The notes under the pieces are model-generated. The model did no database searches, was not told where the DNA came from, and worked only from the letters and a program-made list of their open reading frames with translations. Below are positions 26,552 through 35,716 of a stretch of 64,000 nt of DNA, piece after piece (within the stretch, counting starts at the first letter, position 1; every line of letters begins with the position of its first letter). Both the position numbers and the translations under genes were made by a program. Where the stretch lies: positions 186,001 to 250,000 of the forward strand of contig NZ_JASDDK010000003.1 in NCBI RefSeq assembly GCF_030407435.1. The letters are read 5' to 3'. Source of the stretch: Winogradskyella bathintestinalis (lineage in GTDB: Bacteria; Bacteroidota; Bacteroidia; Flavobacteriales; Flavobacteriaceae).

Positions 26552-26578
26552 TAAGACTATTTATAAAAATTTTTAAAC

Positions 26579-28474
26579 ATGAAGAATTATTTGGCCATAC
26601 TTGGCTTGAGTATCGTTTTAGTGAGTTGCGGGTCTGCAAAAACAACAGTCGATGATTTAGCAGTAAATAATCCTATTGTAACAGCCTTAGATTTAACCGC
26701 TGTAAATAATGATAGAGTTCCTGTAACTATTAATCCCGGACGTTTTACAACGGAAACTGTAACGTATAGATTGCCAAGAGTAGTACAAGGTACTTATTCT
26801 GTTAGTGATTTCGGAAAATATGTTGATGAATTTAAGGCTTTAGACTATAACGGAAATGAATTAACAGTATCCAAAGATGATACTAATACTTGGACAATTA
26901 CAGACGCTACAAAATTAGATAAACTTAACTACTATGTTAATGACACTTTTGATATAGAAACTAATGGAGGCATTGGTGGTGAACAACCCTTTTCCCCTGC
27001 TGGTACGAATATAGAATCGGATAATTATGTTTTAAATCTTCATGGATTTATTGGTTATTTCGATTCGTTAAAGAACAATCAATATGCTTTAGATGTTACA
27101 GCTCCTGCTGATTTTGAAAGAACTTCAGCTTTAGAAGACAAAGGAACTAAAACTAGTGAAGATGGTTCCGCTATAACGAGCAGTTATTTTGCACAGCGTT
27201 ATTTTGATATTACAGATAACCCAATGATGTACGGAAAGTTGGACGTTGAGGAATTTATGGTTGGTGACATCAAAATTGTTTTAAGTCTTTTTTCACCCAC
27301 AGGAAAACATACAGCGGAAAGCCTAAAAGAAACGGTCTATAAGATGATGGAAGCTCAAAAGAGCTATTTAGGTGACGTAAATAGTACACCACGTTACGAT
27401 ATATATGTGTATCTCTCAAAAGGTGATGAAACTTCTCCAAAAGGATTTGGCGCTTTAGAACACCATACATCAACGGTTGTAGTCTTTAGTGAAAACAGTA
27501 GTTTAGAAGGTTTGAAAGCTTCCATGATTGATGTGGTTGCTCATGAGTTTTTTCATATTGTAACACCACTCTCAGTACATTCAGAAGACGTGCACTATTT
27601 TGATTATAATGAACCTACATTTTCTAAGCATCTCTGGATGTACGAAGGTGTAACAGAGTATTTTGCACAACATTTCCAAGTGTATGAAGGGTTGGTAGAT
27701 AATTCTACATTTTACAATACTATGAAGTCTAAAATTGATGTTTCTACACAACGTTTAGACGATGCCATGAGTTTTACTATAATGAGTGAAAATGTTTTGG
27801 ATGAACCTTTTGCAGCACAGTATTATAACGTTTATATGAAGGGAGCCTTGATAGGTATGTGTATCGATATTTTAATGCGAAAGGAAAGTGATGGTAACAG
27901 AAGTATGTTGTCATTGATGAAAGAACTCTCTGCAAAATATGGGAAAGAAAAGCCATTTGTAGATGATAATCTTATCGCTGAAATTACAGAAATGACCTAT
28001 CCAAGTGTGGGAGAATTTCTTAAAACACATGTTGAAGGTGATGTCCCTATTAATTATAACGAATTTTTTGATATGGTTGGTTTAAAGACGGGAGAAACCC
28101 AAGTAGAAACTAATTATATTTTTGCAGGAGGACAAAACGTAATATTTGATGGTGATCAAGAAAAAGGAACTATTTTCTTCTCCCCAGTAGCACTTAAAAA
28201 CTCATTCTGGAAAAAACAAGGAATTCAAGAAGGGGACGTTATAAAAAAAGTGAATGGAACTGAATTAATCATGGCAAATGCACAACAAATAATTGGTGGC
28301 ATGTTTGCCTGGCAAGAAGGTCAAGAAATTACTATGGAATTAGAACGAAACGGAAAGTCTGTTGAGATAAAAACTACTTTAACTAAAGCGTTCGCTACGG
28401 ATGAATCTATTATAGAGGATGAAAATGCCACAGATGCACAAAAAGCACTTAGAGCGGCCTGGTTGAAAGGATAA
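26579..28474 (+). CDS. M61 family metallopeptidase lipoprotein with PDZ domain
   Basis: A 631-residue exported aminopeptidase-like enzyme. It is a lipoprotein (Cys17 in IVLVSCGS). The N-terminal beta domain covers about 30-240, the thermolysin-like core has HEFFH (His322, Glu323, His326) and Glu356 in WMYEGVTEY as the third zinc ligand, and a PDZ domain sits at about 520-600. Family members (glycyl aminopeptidases) cut peptides in the periplasm. It is typical in length. It ends 54 nt before the convergent histidine kinase, with a strong terminator between. Confidence 0.92.
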   Translation: MKNYLAILGLSIVLVSCGSAKTTVDDLAVNNPIVTALDLTAVNNDRVPVTINPGRFTTETVTYRLPRVVQGTYSVSDFGKYVDEFKALDYNGNELTVSKDDTNTWTITDATKLDKLNYYVNDTFDIETNGGIGGEQPFSPAGTNIESDNYVLNLHGFIGYFDSLKNNQYALDVTAPADFERTSALEDKGTKTSEDGSAITSSYFAQRYFDITDNPMMYGKLDVEEFMVGDIKIVLSLFSPTGKHTAESLKETVYKMMEAQKSYLGDVNSTPRYDIYVYLSKGDETSPKGFGALEHHTSTVVVFSENSSLEGLKASMIDVVAHEFFHIVTPLSVHSEDVHYFDYNEPTFSKHLWMYEGVTEYFAQHFQVYEGLVDNSTFYNTMKSKIDVSTQRLDDAMSFTIMSENVLDEPFAAQYYNVYMKGALIGMCIDILMRKESDGNRSMLSLMKELSAKYGKEKPFVDDNLIAEITEMTYPSVGEFLKTHVEGDVPINYNEFFDMVGLKTGETQVETNYIFAGGQNVIFDGDQEKGTIFFSPVALKNSFWKKQGIQEGDVIKKVNGTELIMANAQQIIGGMFAWQEGQEITMELERNGKSVEIKTTLTKAFATDESIIEDENATDAQKALRAAWLKG

Positions 28475-28495
28475 TTCGATTTTAAAATATTAATA

Positions 28496-28527
28496 AAAGC
28501 GTTAGTAATTCTTATTACTAACGCTTT
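28496..28527. terminator. Bidirectional terminator between M61 and GAF-kinase genes
   Basis: A perfect 14-bp stem (28496-28509 with 28514-28527), loop TCTT, followed on the plus strand by TTT at 28528-28530, with a preceding A-run serving the minus strand. It lies in the 54-nt gap between two convergent genes. Confidence 0.85.
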
Positions 28528-28528
28528 T

Positions 28529-29713
28529 TTATTTTTCAATAGTGAAAGTAAAAGTACTTCCTTTACCAACCTCAGAATTTATCGTAATATGGCCATTCAA
28601 TTTTTCTACTAGGTTCTTCACTGAACTCAGTCCAATTCCAGTGCTGGATTTACTAAAATCGCCTTGTATGGTTTGAAAAATATCGAAGATGGTTTCTTGC
28701 TGATCTACAGGAATTCCAATACCGTTATCGTCTACGGTGAACTGATGATGATTCTTTAACGAGTCGTAACTGATTTTCACAATACGTTGCGATTTATCAT
28801 TATATTTTAAACCGTTATCTACAAGATTAATCAAAATCTGAGACAACGCTGATTTATTTATATTCTCAACGATCCTATTAGAACAAATTAATTCATCGTT
28901 CTTAACGATTAAAATTTGACTTATATCTTGGCATAAATCACTAAGTTCTATAGTTTCCCGCTTTGATTTAATTAATTCATCGGTCTTATAATGTTTAAGA
29001 ATACCATCAATATAATTTTTTAAGATGTTCGCAGATTCTTCAATAGAATGAATATATAGAACAGTATCTTGAGTGAGTGTATCATTATTTTCATCTTTTA
29101 ATAAATTGGTTAACGCTATTATATTAACTAAAGGAGATTTTAAATCGTGAGACACATGACTGGCAAACTTCTTTAACTGCTTGTATCGTACTTTTAGCTC
29201 ATCGTTGGCATCTTGTAATCTATAATTATTTCTTCTAGATTCAAATAATTTTACAACCTGTTTGCCCAACGTTTTTAAAGCTTTTATTTGAGAAGGGCTG
29301 AATTCTCTTGGTTTGTGATCAAAAGTACAGAGTGTTCCAATTTTATAGCCTTCAGGATCTATTAAAGGGACACCAGCATAAAATATAGCTTGTTGCTCCA
29401 CAACTAAAGGGTTATCTTTAAAGCGTTCATCTTTCCGAGCATCTTTAATAATTAAAATATCGTCACCTAAAATGGCATGACCACAAAATGAAATTTCTCT
29501 AGGAGAATCGTTAAATGGTATGCCGTGATGCGATTTAAAAAAATTACGATCTTCATCAAGTGCCGTAATTAACGCTATTGGTGTGTCGCAAACGGATGCC
29601 ACAAGCTCAGTGATATCGTCATAATCTTGCTCTGGTAAAGTATCTATAATATTATATGACTTTACAGCTGCCATTCGCTGTGTTTCATTTTCAGGAAATT
29701 TAGGACTTATCAT
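28529..29713 (-). CDS. GAF-domain sensor histidine kinase
   Basis: A 394-residue cytoplasmic kinase with no membrane helix. The start at 29713 is preferred because an upstream in-frame codon (29767) adds a poor extra 18 residues. A GAF sensor domain (about 25-160) precedes a coiled linker and the kinase core, with the phospho-acceptor His189 in SHVSHDLKSPL, the N-box NLVDNGLKYND and the G-boxes DDNGIGIP and GIGLSSVK. No response regulator is next to it, so its partner is elsewhere. It could sense a small molecule or redox state, but the ligand is unknown. Confidence 0.87.
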   Translation of the reverse strand: MISPKFPENETQRMAAVKSYNIIDTLPEQDYDDITELVASVCDTPIALITALDEDRNFFKSHHGIPFNDSPREISFCGHAILGDDILIIKDARKDERFKDNPLVVEQQAIFYAGVPLIDPEGYKIGTLCTFDHKPREFSPSQIKALKTLGKQVVKLFESRRNNYRLQDANDELKVRYKQLKKFASHVSHDLKSPLVNIIALTNLLKDENNDTLTQDTVLYIHSIEESANILKNYIDGILKHYKTDELIKSKRETIELSDLCQDISQILIVKNDELICSNRIVENINKSALSQILINLVDNGLKYNDKSQRIVKISYDSLKNHHQFTVDDNGIGIPVDQQETIFDIFQTIQGDFSKSSTGIGLSSVKNLVEKLNGHITINSEVGKGSTFTFTIEK

Positions 29714-29803
29714 ATTTGGGGAAATTAAGCTAAACAGATTTAACACTTTACATGCTAAAATAATCAAGAGGTTTATAAAAAACTATTAAGACAAGAATAA
29801 TAT

Positions 29804-31291
29804 TTAATATTTAGCCGGTTTCCCCTTTGGTAATGAGTGACTTATAAATTCTCTTAAATCGTCGTTGGCTGTAATTAAATCAACATTTCTGAGATACATC
29901 ATGTGACCACTTTTATAACCTTTAAATGAAAAGCGATCTTTCATTTTGCCACTCGGGTCTATTTGCCATTGCGAATATTTGGCTGAAAAATAGGTTGTTG
30001 CACCGTCGTAATAACCAGATTGAGTCAATACTTTTAAGTAAGGATTCTGTGCCATGGCTTGGCGTAAACTTTCTCTTGTATCATCATTGGTTCTATCCCA
30101 ATTTCCTGTATTGCCAAAAACATTATATTTTACATCAGTTTTAAAACCCAATTCATTCTGAATATAATAATTAATAGCAGGAGTAAAGGAATGTAGCCAA
30201 GAGCTAAGCTCTGCACTATAGTCTGGACGATCACCGGTTTCTACTTTGTCGATGCCAATATATCTCGAATCTAACCTGCCGATGGTTTCACCAGTGGTAT
30301 TACGTAATAATTCTTTCCAGAAAAAACGATTTGGAACATCTAAATTTTGTTGTAAAATTACCTTTTCAGATACCCCTGAATAATAACTCATTTTCTTTGC
30401 AATAGCATTTTTTTCGGTTTCCCCAATAAATCCCCCTTTTGCTAATGCGGGCATTAAATCGTTAATGGCAAAATCTTCGGCCTCTGGTAGAATTTCTAAT
30501 AAATCTTTATTCTGAAGAGTAGGTGAAAGCATGTTATGATACCAAGCAGCTGCTGTATAATACGGTAAATTTAAACTAGAGGATAAAGGACCACCAACAC
30601 GCAAAACTTTATAATCTGCAGGAGACACCAAAATTACACCATTAAGATACATCCATTGGTTATTCTGTAGCTCTAAAGATAAACCCATAACGCGTGTGCC
30701 ACCATAACTTTCACCGATAATATATTTTGGTGATTGCCATCGATTGTGTCTATTGGTAAACGTATTCATCCAACTTGCTAAATATTTAATGTCTGCATTT
30801 ACACCAAAGAACAATTTATCGTCCGGCAATTTTCCTTCTTCATTGGCTACTTTTCTCGAATAGCCTGTATTTACAGGATTTATAAATACAATATCAGCTA
30901 CATCTAAAATAGAATTTGGATTGTCTTTAATGCCATAAGGTTGTGTAGGATAGCCTTCGTCGTCAATAATTAAGATTTTTGGACCTGTATAAGCAATATG
31001 CATCCAAAGCGACGCTGACCCGGGTCCACCATTAAAAGAATATATAATTGGTCGATTGTTACCTTTAGTATCATTAGTACGTTTGTAATAGGTGTAATAG
31101 AGTGAAGCTATGATCTTGTCTTCATTATCCCAAACCGGTTGAAACCCAGTTTCGGCTTTATAATTTATTTGTTTACCTTTAATAGTGACTGAATGATTAC
31201 TGACTATTGTGGTATCCACCGGAATTTTTAAATCTTGAGAAAAACTTAAAGTGAAACAAACTAAGAGTAGTAATGTGCTATGAATTTTCAT
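29804..31291 (-). CDS. S10 family serine carboxypeptidase-like protein
   Basis: A 495-residue exported protein with a signal peptide (residues 1-19, ends TLSFSQ). The S10 fold is shown by FNGGPGSASLW (oxyanion region, 86-96), Ser195 in GESYGG, Asp429 in QSGYYDG and His463 in YKSGHMM. The enzyme would remove C-terminal residues from peptides in the periplasm or outside the cell. Length agrees with the bacterial branch of the family. It is a stand-alone gene. Confidence 0.87.
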   Translation of the reverse strand: MKIHSTLLLLVCFTLSFSQDLKIPVDTTIVSNHSVTIKGKQINYKAETGFQPVWDNEDKIIASLYYTYYKRTNDTKGNNRPIIYSFNGGPGSASLWMHIAYTGPKILIIDDEGYPTQPYGIKDNPNSILDVADIVFINPVNTGYSRKVANEEGKLPDDKLFFGVNADIKYLASWMNTFTNRHNRWQSPKYIIGESYGGTRVMGLSLELQNNQWMYLNGVILVSPADYKVLRVGGPLSSSLNLPYYTAAAWYHNMLSPTLQNKDLLEILPEAEDFAINDLMPALAKGGFIGETEKNAIAKKMSYYSGVSEKVILQQNLDVPNRFFWKELLRNTTGETIGRLDSRYIGIDKVETGDRPDYSAELSSWLHSFTPAINYYIQNELGFKTDVKYNVFGNTGNWDRTNDDTRESLRQAMAQNPYLKVLTQSGYYDGATTYFSAKYSQWQIDPSGKMKDRFSFKGYKSGHMMYLRNVDLITANDDLREFISHSLPKGKPAKY

Positions 31292-31338
31292 GACAACGAA
31301 TATTAATTAAAAAGATTAAAGATATAAATATAATTGTC

Positions 31339-31358
31339 ATTCTTGCAAAGGCAAGAAT
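31339..31358 (+). repeat. REP-like palindrome (ATTCTTGC-AAAG-GCAAGAAT)
   Basis: A perfect 8-bp inverted repeat with a 4-nt loop, in the gap between the S10 peptidase and TIGR02757 genes. Its context (GTCATTCTTGC...) looks like a diverged copy of the dispersed element GTCATTCCTGCG...GGCAGGAAT found in many Bacteroidota and other genomes. No T-run follows it. Confidence 0.55.
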
Positions 31359-31396
31359 TCAATATCAACCTATAAGTTTTTGTCTTTGCGATACGA

Positions 31397-32167
31397 TTAA
31401 AATCCTTCAAAAATGCCTAAACCAAATAACGCAAAATCATATTTTACAGGATCTTTTGAATCGAGTTTACGGAGGGCTCTATCTAATTCATTTAAGGCCT
31501 TGCCATCATTTTGCTTTCGTTTTAGTAATCCTAATTTGCGAGCCACGTTACCAGAATGCACATCTAATGGGCAGCTTAATTGTGATGGGTATAACGTTTC
31601 CCATATTCCAAAATCTACACCGTTGTTATCCTTACGCACCATCCAACGTAGAAACATATTAATTCGTTTTGCTGCCGAATTTTTTAGCGGATCGCTGACA
31701 TGTTTTTTAGTGCGTTCTAGATGTGGTTGCTCAAAAAAGACGTTCTTGAAATTATGGATACTATGTTGAAGCGAAGTATTTTCAGCATGCTTGGCAAACA
31801 CAGCTTCTAAACCTTGGTGATTTTGATAAATGTGATGCAGACTTATTACAAACTGTTTTAAATCTTCGCTATTAAAAGTACGGTGAACAAAACCTTCAAA
31901 ACGCTCTAAGTCTGATTTTTGATGTTGTGTAACAAACTCAAAAGGGGAGTGATCCAACATTTCCATCATACGATTTGCATTTTTTATAATGCTTTTTCTA
32001 TTGCCCCAAGCAATAGTAGAGGTTAAAAAAGCTGCAATCTCAATATCTTCTTTTTTAGAAAATTGATGCGGAATTTGTATAGGATCGCTCTCAATAAATT
32101 TTGGGTTATTGTACAGAATTACTTTTTCTTCTAAGAAGTCTTTTAAGTCTTGTTTTTTTAGTTTCAA
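31397..32167 (-). CDS. TIGR02757 family protein
   Basis: A 256-residue cytoplasmic protein of the TIGR02757 family, named from its sequence (FLTSTIAWGNRKSIIKNANRM, about 47-67; HVSDPLKNSAAKRINMFLRWMVRKD). The function of this bacterial family is not established. It has no signal peptide or membrane helix and is helical. The start codon is TTG at 32167, chosen because the first conserved residues follow it. It is bounded by the REP-like palindrome and a 348-nt gene-free gap. Confidence 0.75.
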   Translation of the reverse strand: MKLKKQDLKDFLEEKVILYNNPKFIESDPIQIPHQFSKKEDIEIAAFLTSTIAWGNRKSIIKNANRMMEMLDHSPFEFVTQHQKSDLERFEGFVHRTFNSEDLKQFVISLHHIYQNHQGLEAVFAKHAENTSLQHSIHNFKNVFFEQPHLERTKKHVSDPLKNSAAKRINMFLRWMVRKDNNGVDFGIWETLYPSQLSCPLDVHSGNVARKLGLLKRKQNDGKALNELDRALRKLDSKDPVKYDFALFGLGIFEGF

Positions 32168-32515
32168 TATTATATGTGTTTATAATAACCATTTAAAACT
32201 TTAATAGTCATATTTCTAGTAAAGTATATTTTTTTAATTTAAAATAGCTTAAAGAATATCCACTGAATATATCTTAACTTTAATAATAATGACGTTTATT
32301 GATAAAAGTATATGTATCTATAGTTAGTTAAGAATGTTTTTATATAAATAACAGTAATTATTATAAATGACGACAACCAACATTTAAAATAAAAAACCTA
32401 TTGAAAACGCAAGGTTTAAAACAAATTACATAAAAAAATAGATTAGTTTTTTTTAGGATTTCATTTGTGATTTAAAGAAAGTATTACATGCAGTCTACGT
32501 AAAAGATAGAACCCA
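32168..32515. other. Gene-free 348 bp, AT-rich
   Basis: I see no reading frame and no recognisable RNA. The only structure is a 6-bp hairpin AAACCT/AGGTTT near 32396-32419. The region holds long A and T runs and lies between TIGR02757 and the FemAB-like gene, both on the minus strand, so it is their promoter and trailer space. Confidence 0.4.
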
Positions 32516-33568
32516 TTAAATCTTTTGAGCTTTTAACGGTGCGCGATAAGCAGGAAAGTACCCCACGTTAAAGTCTTCATTATCTAAATCACTCTTGAAA
32601 TGATTTTTGGTTAATGCTTTATAAGCTTTTTCATCAACGATATATTTCCAAATTTTAAAAGTTTTATGCTCTTTTGAAAAACCACGTTTAAATTTGAAAA
32701 GTGAATCTTCTTCACTTCCTAACCCACCTCCTAGATTAAAATATTTGTAGCCTTCATTAGTAGCATTAACACGCATTTCATCAATAAGCAGTTTTATAGG
32801 GTTTAGCTGAAAGTATTCATTACTAAGACCCGATAAATGATATTGAACTATATTACCCATTTTCATAAATAGGGCGCCGGCAATAATTTCTTTTGTTTTT
32901 TTATGTTGGCAGAGCATTAACTTCGTTTCAAATTCTTTGCTTGATAAAAGTTGATGATAATAATCGGTATCAAAAAAATAGTGATCGTCTGCATTAACAC
33001 GTCTCATATTTTCTTCGTATAATCTAATAAAAATATTGAGATGTTCTTCTTTATTGCCTTCAAAAACACTACACAGTTTCCGTGCTTTATTTACATAGGT
33101 TTTTAACCTTCTATTATATTTTGCGCGTTGAACGTCTTGTGGATCAGTTAAATCTATATAAACGACTTTCCCAAGTTCTATAATGGTGCCTAATCCACTA
33201 TGAAGATCTTCTTGATGATGGATATAGGGATGAAGTCTAGAGAAAACTGAAATAATTTTATTTTCGTTAAAATAAGCATTCAGCTCTTTATGGAAATCGG
33301 CTTTATTAAATTGTGGATCTAATTTTAAAACTAAAAGACCTGAATAACCATACACAGAAGTAGCGTCTTTATATATAGAATTTTCTATAGCTCTTAAGAG
33401 TAAAGGAAGTACTAAAATAGTGTTTCCCGTAGTGTATTTTAAAAGAATAGGAGACTCTTTTTTGGTTTTTGAAAGATGATGATAGTCGTAAGTATGATAG
33501 AAGTCCATTTCTTTCACCTTCGCTAAAAGTTCATTCCATTCTTTCTTATCTTTTATTACTTCAATCAT
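32516..33568 (-). CDS. FemAB/BioF2-like N-acyltransferase
   Basis: A 350-residue cytoplasmic GNAT-fold protein. It shows the FemAB/peptidoglycan-bridge or BioF2-like pattern: YNRRLKTYVNKARKL in the middle and a YHLSGLSNEYFQLNPIKLLIDEMRVNATNEGYKYFNLGG stretch near 250-285, which is the acyl-CoA or aminoacyl-tRNA binding core. Proteins of this group transfer amino acids or acyl groups to cell-wall or polysaccharide precursors; the acceptor here is unknown. Start ATG at 33568. Confidence 0.75.
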   Translation of the reverse strand: MIEVIKDKKEWNELLAKVKEMDFYHTYDYHHLSKTKKESPILLKYTTGNTILVLPLLLRAIENSIYKDATSVYGYSGLLVLKLDPQFNKADFHKELNAYFNENKIISVFSRLHPYIHHQEDLHSGLGTIIELGKVVYIDLTDPQDVQRAKYNRRLKTYVNKARKLCSVFEGNKEEHLNIFIRLYEENMRRVNADDHYFFDTDYYHQLLSSKEFETKLMLCQHKKTKEIIAGALFMKMGNIVQYHLSGLSNEYFQLNPIKLLIDEMRVNATNEGYKYFNLGGGLGSEEDSLFKFKRGFSKEHKTFKIWKYIVDEKAYKALTKNHFKSDLDNEDFNVGYFPAYRAPLKAQKI

Positions 33569-33710
33569 TAAACCTGTGTATTAATAGCTCGTTGTTTTTT
33601 CAAAATTATAAGTTAACTTAAATAAATATAATAATTCTTAAAATCAATTTTTAACTTGTAATTTTCAGACTCAATATTGGTTAAATACTGAATCTTGAAA
33701 TGTGATAATA

Positions 33711-34889
33711 TTATATTCTAAACATAGCACCATTTGGTTTTAAACCCGCATATGCCATTCCAGCTTGATTCATCCAATGTGGTTGAACTATACCATGCTG
33801 TAGTACCGCATGTATATCTCTATGCGCACGTTCTATTTTGTATTTGGTATATAATGAAGCTGTGCCTGTAACAGCAAATATTTCCGTTACTAAAGCTCTG
33901 GACGATGTCGCTGCTTCAATTGCCGCAGCCCAAACGTCAGCCAATTGCACATCGGTGAACCTGTTCCCTTTCTGAGCTTCTTCCCATAATATGCCAACAG
34001 AATGATAAAGTTGTGTGCGTCTAGCATCTAAAGTCGTCTTACTTTTGGCGATAGCAGATTGAACTGTAGCTCGGTCTCGAATATCAGGACTTTTGTCTGG
34101 AGTCACTCTATCGAGACAAATACTTATTAATTCGTCTGTAGCAGACTTTAATAAGCCCAAGGCTATGGACGCACACCCCGCAGCATTTAAGCAACCAATG
34201 GGCAGTCGGTTGTAAGCATTATCCACATGCACCATACTTTCAAAATCTACAGCAAATGATTCTTTTACAAACGTATCTTTTATTTCTACATCATGGCTTC
34301 CGGTGCCTCGTAAACCTCCAACACTCCATGTATCTATTACGTTAACAGCTTCTTTTGGAATGAAAAATAATTTTAATTTTGCCCCCGGACCCAATGACTT
34401 AGGAAGATCATCGGAAGTGACTAGACAGCGCATAACAAACCAATCTGATAATTCACATCCAGATACTAAAGTCCAACGACCAGAAACATTATAACCGCCA
34501 TCAACTATTTGGGCAAATCCTTCAGGACGTGCTGAGTTGGCATAAACGTGAGCTGAATTATTATATATCTCTCTCATACTTTCTTCATCTAAGAATCTGC
34601 CAAACGTACAGGCAAGATGATTGTTCCAAACACTCCAGGCCACCGCAGCTTCCCCACTACTCAATATTTCATAGGTCTTAAGAACTTCTATTGGATTATC
34701 TTCCCATCCACCAAGAAATTTTGGTAAACCTATTCTGAATAATCCCAACTCCTGTATTCGGTTCACTACAGCAGGAGCAAGTCGTCTTGATTCCTCCGTT
34801 TCTTCTCTGTGAGAAATTGATAATTCATATATTTCCTTAGCGGCTTCTGTAGGTCGTTTTGGTATGATGTTTAGTGTAGATGAATTCAT
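33711..34889 (-). CDS. Acyl-CoA dehydrogenase-family flavoprotein (HsaA-like)
   Basis: A 392-residue FAD/FMN enzyme of the acyl-CoA dehydrogenase superfamily, most like the oxygenase component of two-component flavin monooxygenases (HsaA/HpaB-like). The helical N-terminal domain (1-110), the beta-domain (SGRWTLVSGCELSDWF, about 135-150; SVGGLRGTGSHDVEI) and the C-terminal helical domain (YHSVGILWEEA, HRDIHAVLQHGI) are in the right order. The matching flavin reductase is not nearby, nor are aromatic-ring genes, so its substrate is unknown. It has an operator-like site upstream and may be a separately regulated import, though codon use does not prove transfer. Confidence 0.78.
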   Translation of the reverse strand: MNSSTLNIIPKRPTEAAKEIYELSISHREETEESRRLAPAVVNRIQELGLFRIGLPKFLGGWEDNPIEVLKTYEILSSGEAAVAWSVWNNHLACTFGRFLDEESMREIYNNSAHVYANSARPEGFAQIVDGGYNVSGRWTLVSGCELSDWFVMRCLVTSDDLPKSLGPGAKLKLFFIPKEAVNVIDTWSVGGLRGTGSHDVEIKDTFVKESFAVDFESMVHVDNAYNRLPIGCLNAAGCASIALGLLKSATDELISICLDRVTPDKSPDIRDRATVQSAIAKSKTTLDARRTQLYHSVGILWEEAQKGNRFTDVQLADVWAAAIEAATSSRALVTEIFAVTGTASLYTKYKIERAHRDIHAVLQHGIVQPHWMNQAGMAYAGLKPNGAMFRI

Positions 34890-34898
34890 AAAGTGAAC

Positions 34899-34942
34899 TT
34901 TGTAAACTTTGTAAATTGATATGTAATTAATTTACAAAAATA
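34899..34942 (-). promoter_or_regulatory. Operator-like site before the flavoprotein gene
   Basis: Two tandem TTTGTAAA boxes (34899-34906 and 34908-34915) are followed by the inverted TTTACAAA (34931-34938); the second and third form TGTAAATT-N11-AATTTACA, an 8-bp inverted repeat (34910-34936). On the minus strand TATTTTTG, an exact -7 box, covers 34935-34942 and overlaps the third box. A protein bound here would sit on the promoter, as a repressor does. No regulator gene is adjacent. Confidence 0.4.
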
Positions 34943-35101
34943 TTTTATGTAACTTTTTAAAATTTAAGGCTTTAGGGCTATTAAGATATTGCTAATCTTT
35001 AATTAAGAATATAATTTGCTGCTTAAATGCAAATAAAACTGATAATCTGAGTGCTCTAATTAAAGGTATGGATATTATCCGTTTTATAAAAATCCAAAAA
35101 A

Positions 35102-35485
35102 CTATGCCTTCACAGCAATCATACTAATTTCTACATTTACAAACTTAGGTAAATTGGCAACTTCTACAGTTTCTCTTGCTGGAGCAGTAGCTTCATTAAA
35201 ATATTTACCGTAAACTTCATTTATTTGTTTAAAGTTGTTCATGTCACTAATAAATATCGATGATTTAATAACATTTTCGAACGTCATGTCAGCAGCCGCT
35301 AAAACGACCTTCATGTTTTCCATAACCTGTTTGGTTTCGGTTTTAATATCATCTAAAACCAATTCCATTGTTTCTGGATGTAAAGCTATTTGACCGGATG
35401 TATAAAGGGTATTTCCTGTTAAAACCGCCTGATTATATGGTCCTATTGGTGCAGGTGCTTTTGAGGTATTTATTATTTTTTTCAT
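35102..35485 (-). CDS. ridA: RidA family reactive-intermediate/imine deaminase
   Basis: A 127-residue trimeric protein of the YjgF/RidA family that hydrolyses reactive enamine and imine intermediates made by PLP enzymes, protecting the cell. The hallmarks are PIGPYNQAVLTGNTLYTSGQIA (near 17-38), the APARETVEV loop with its conserved Arg, and the final VNVEISMIAVKA. Length is typical. It is next to lptD on the same strand with a 231-nt gap. Confidence 0.9.
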   Translation of the reverse strand: MKKIINTSKAPAPIGPYNQAVLTGNTLYTSGQIALHPETMELVLDDIKTETKQVMENMKVVLAAADMTFENVIKSSIFISDMNNFKQINEVYGKYFNEATAPARETVEVANLPKFVNVEISMIAVKA

Positions 35486-35716
35486 GTTAAGCTGAATTTG
35501 TTCAGATATGTTCTATTATTTAAAATCTTATTCGCGTTATACTATATTTCAAATTTAACATATTTTTTGAAGAAAGGAATTGTTAATACGTTCAATTTGA
35601 TTGCCAAAAAACAGCATAGCGATGGTTGTCATCGTAAAAGTTTTAAAGTTTTTAGCGTCTTAAAAAAAGAGGAATTGTCAACGTTGTGTGTTGCTGTAAA
35701 AGCTCGAAACTCTAAC

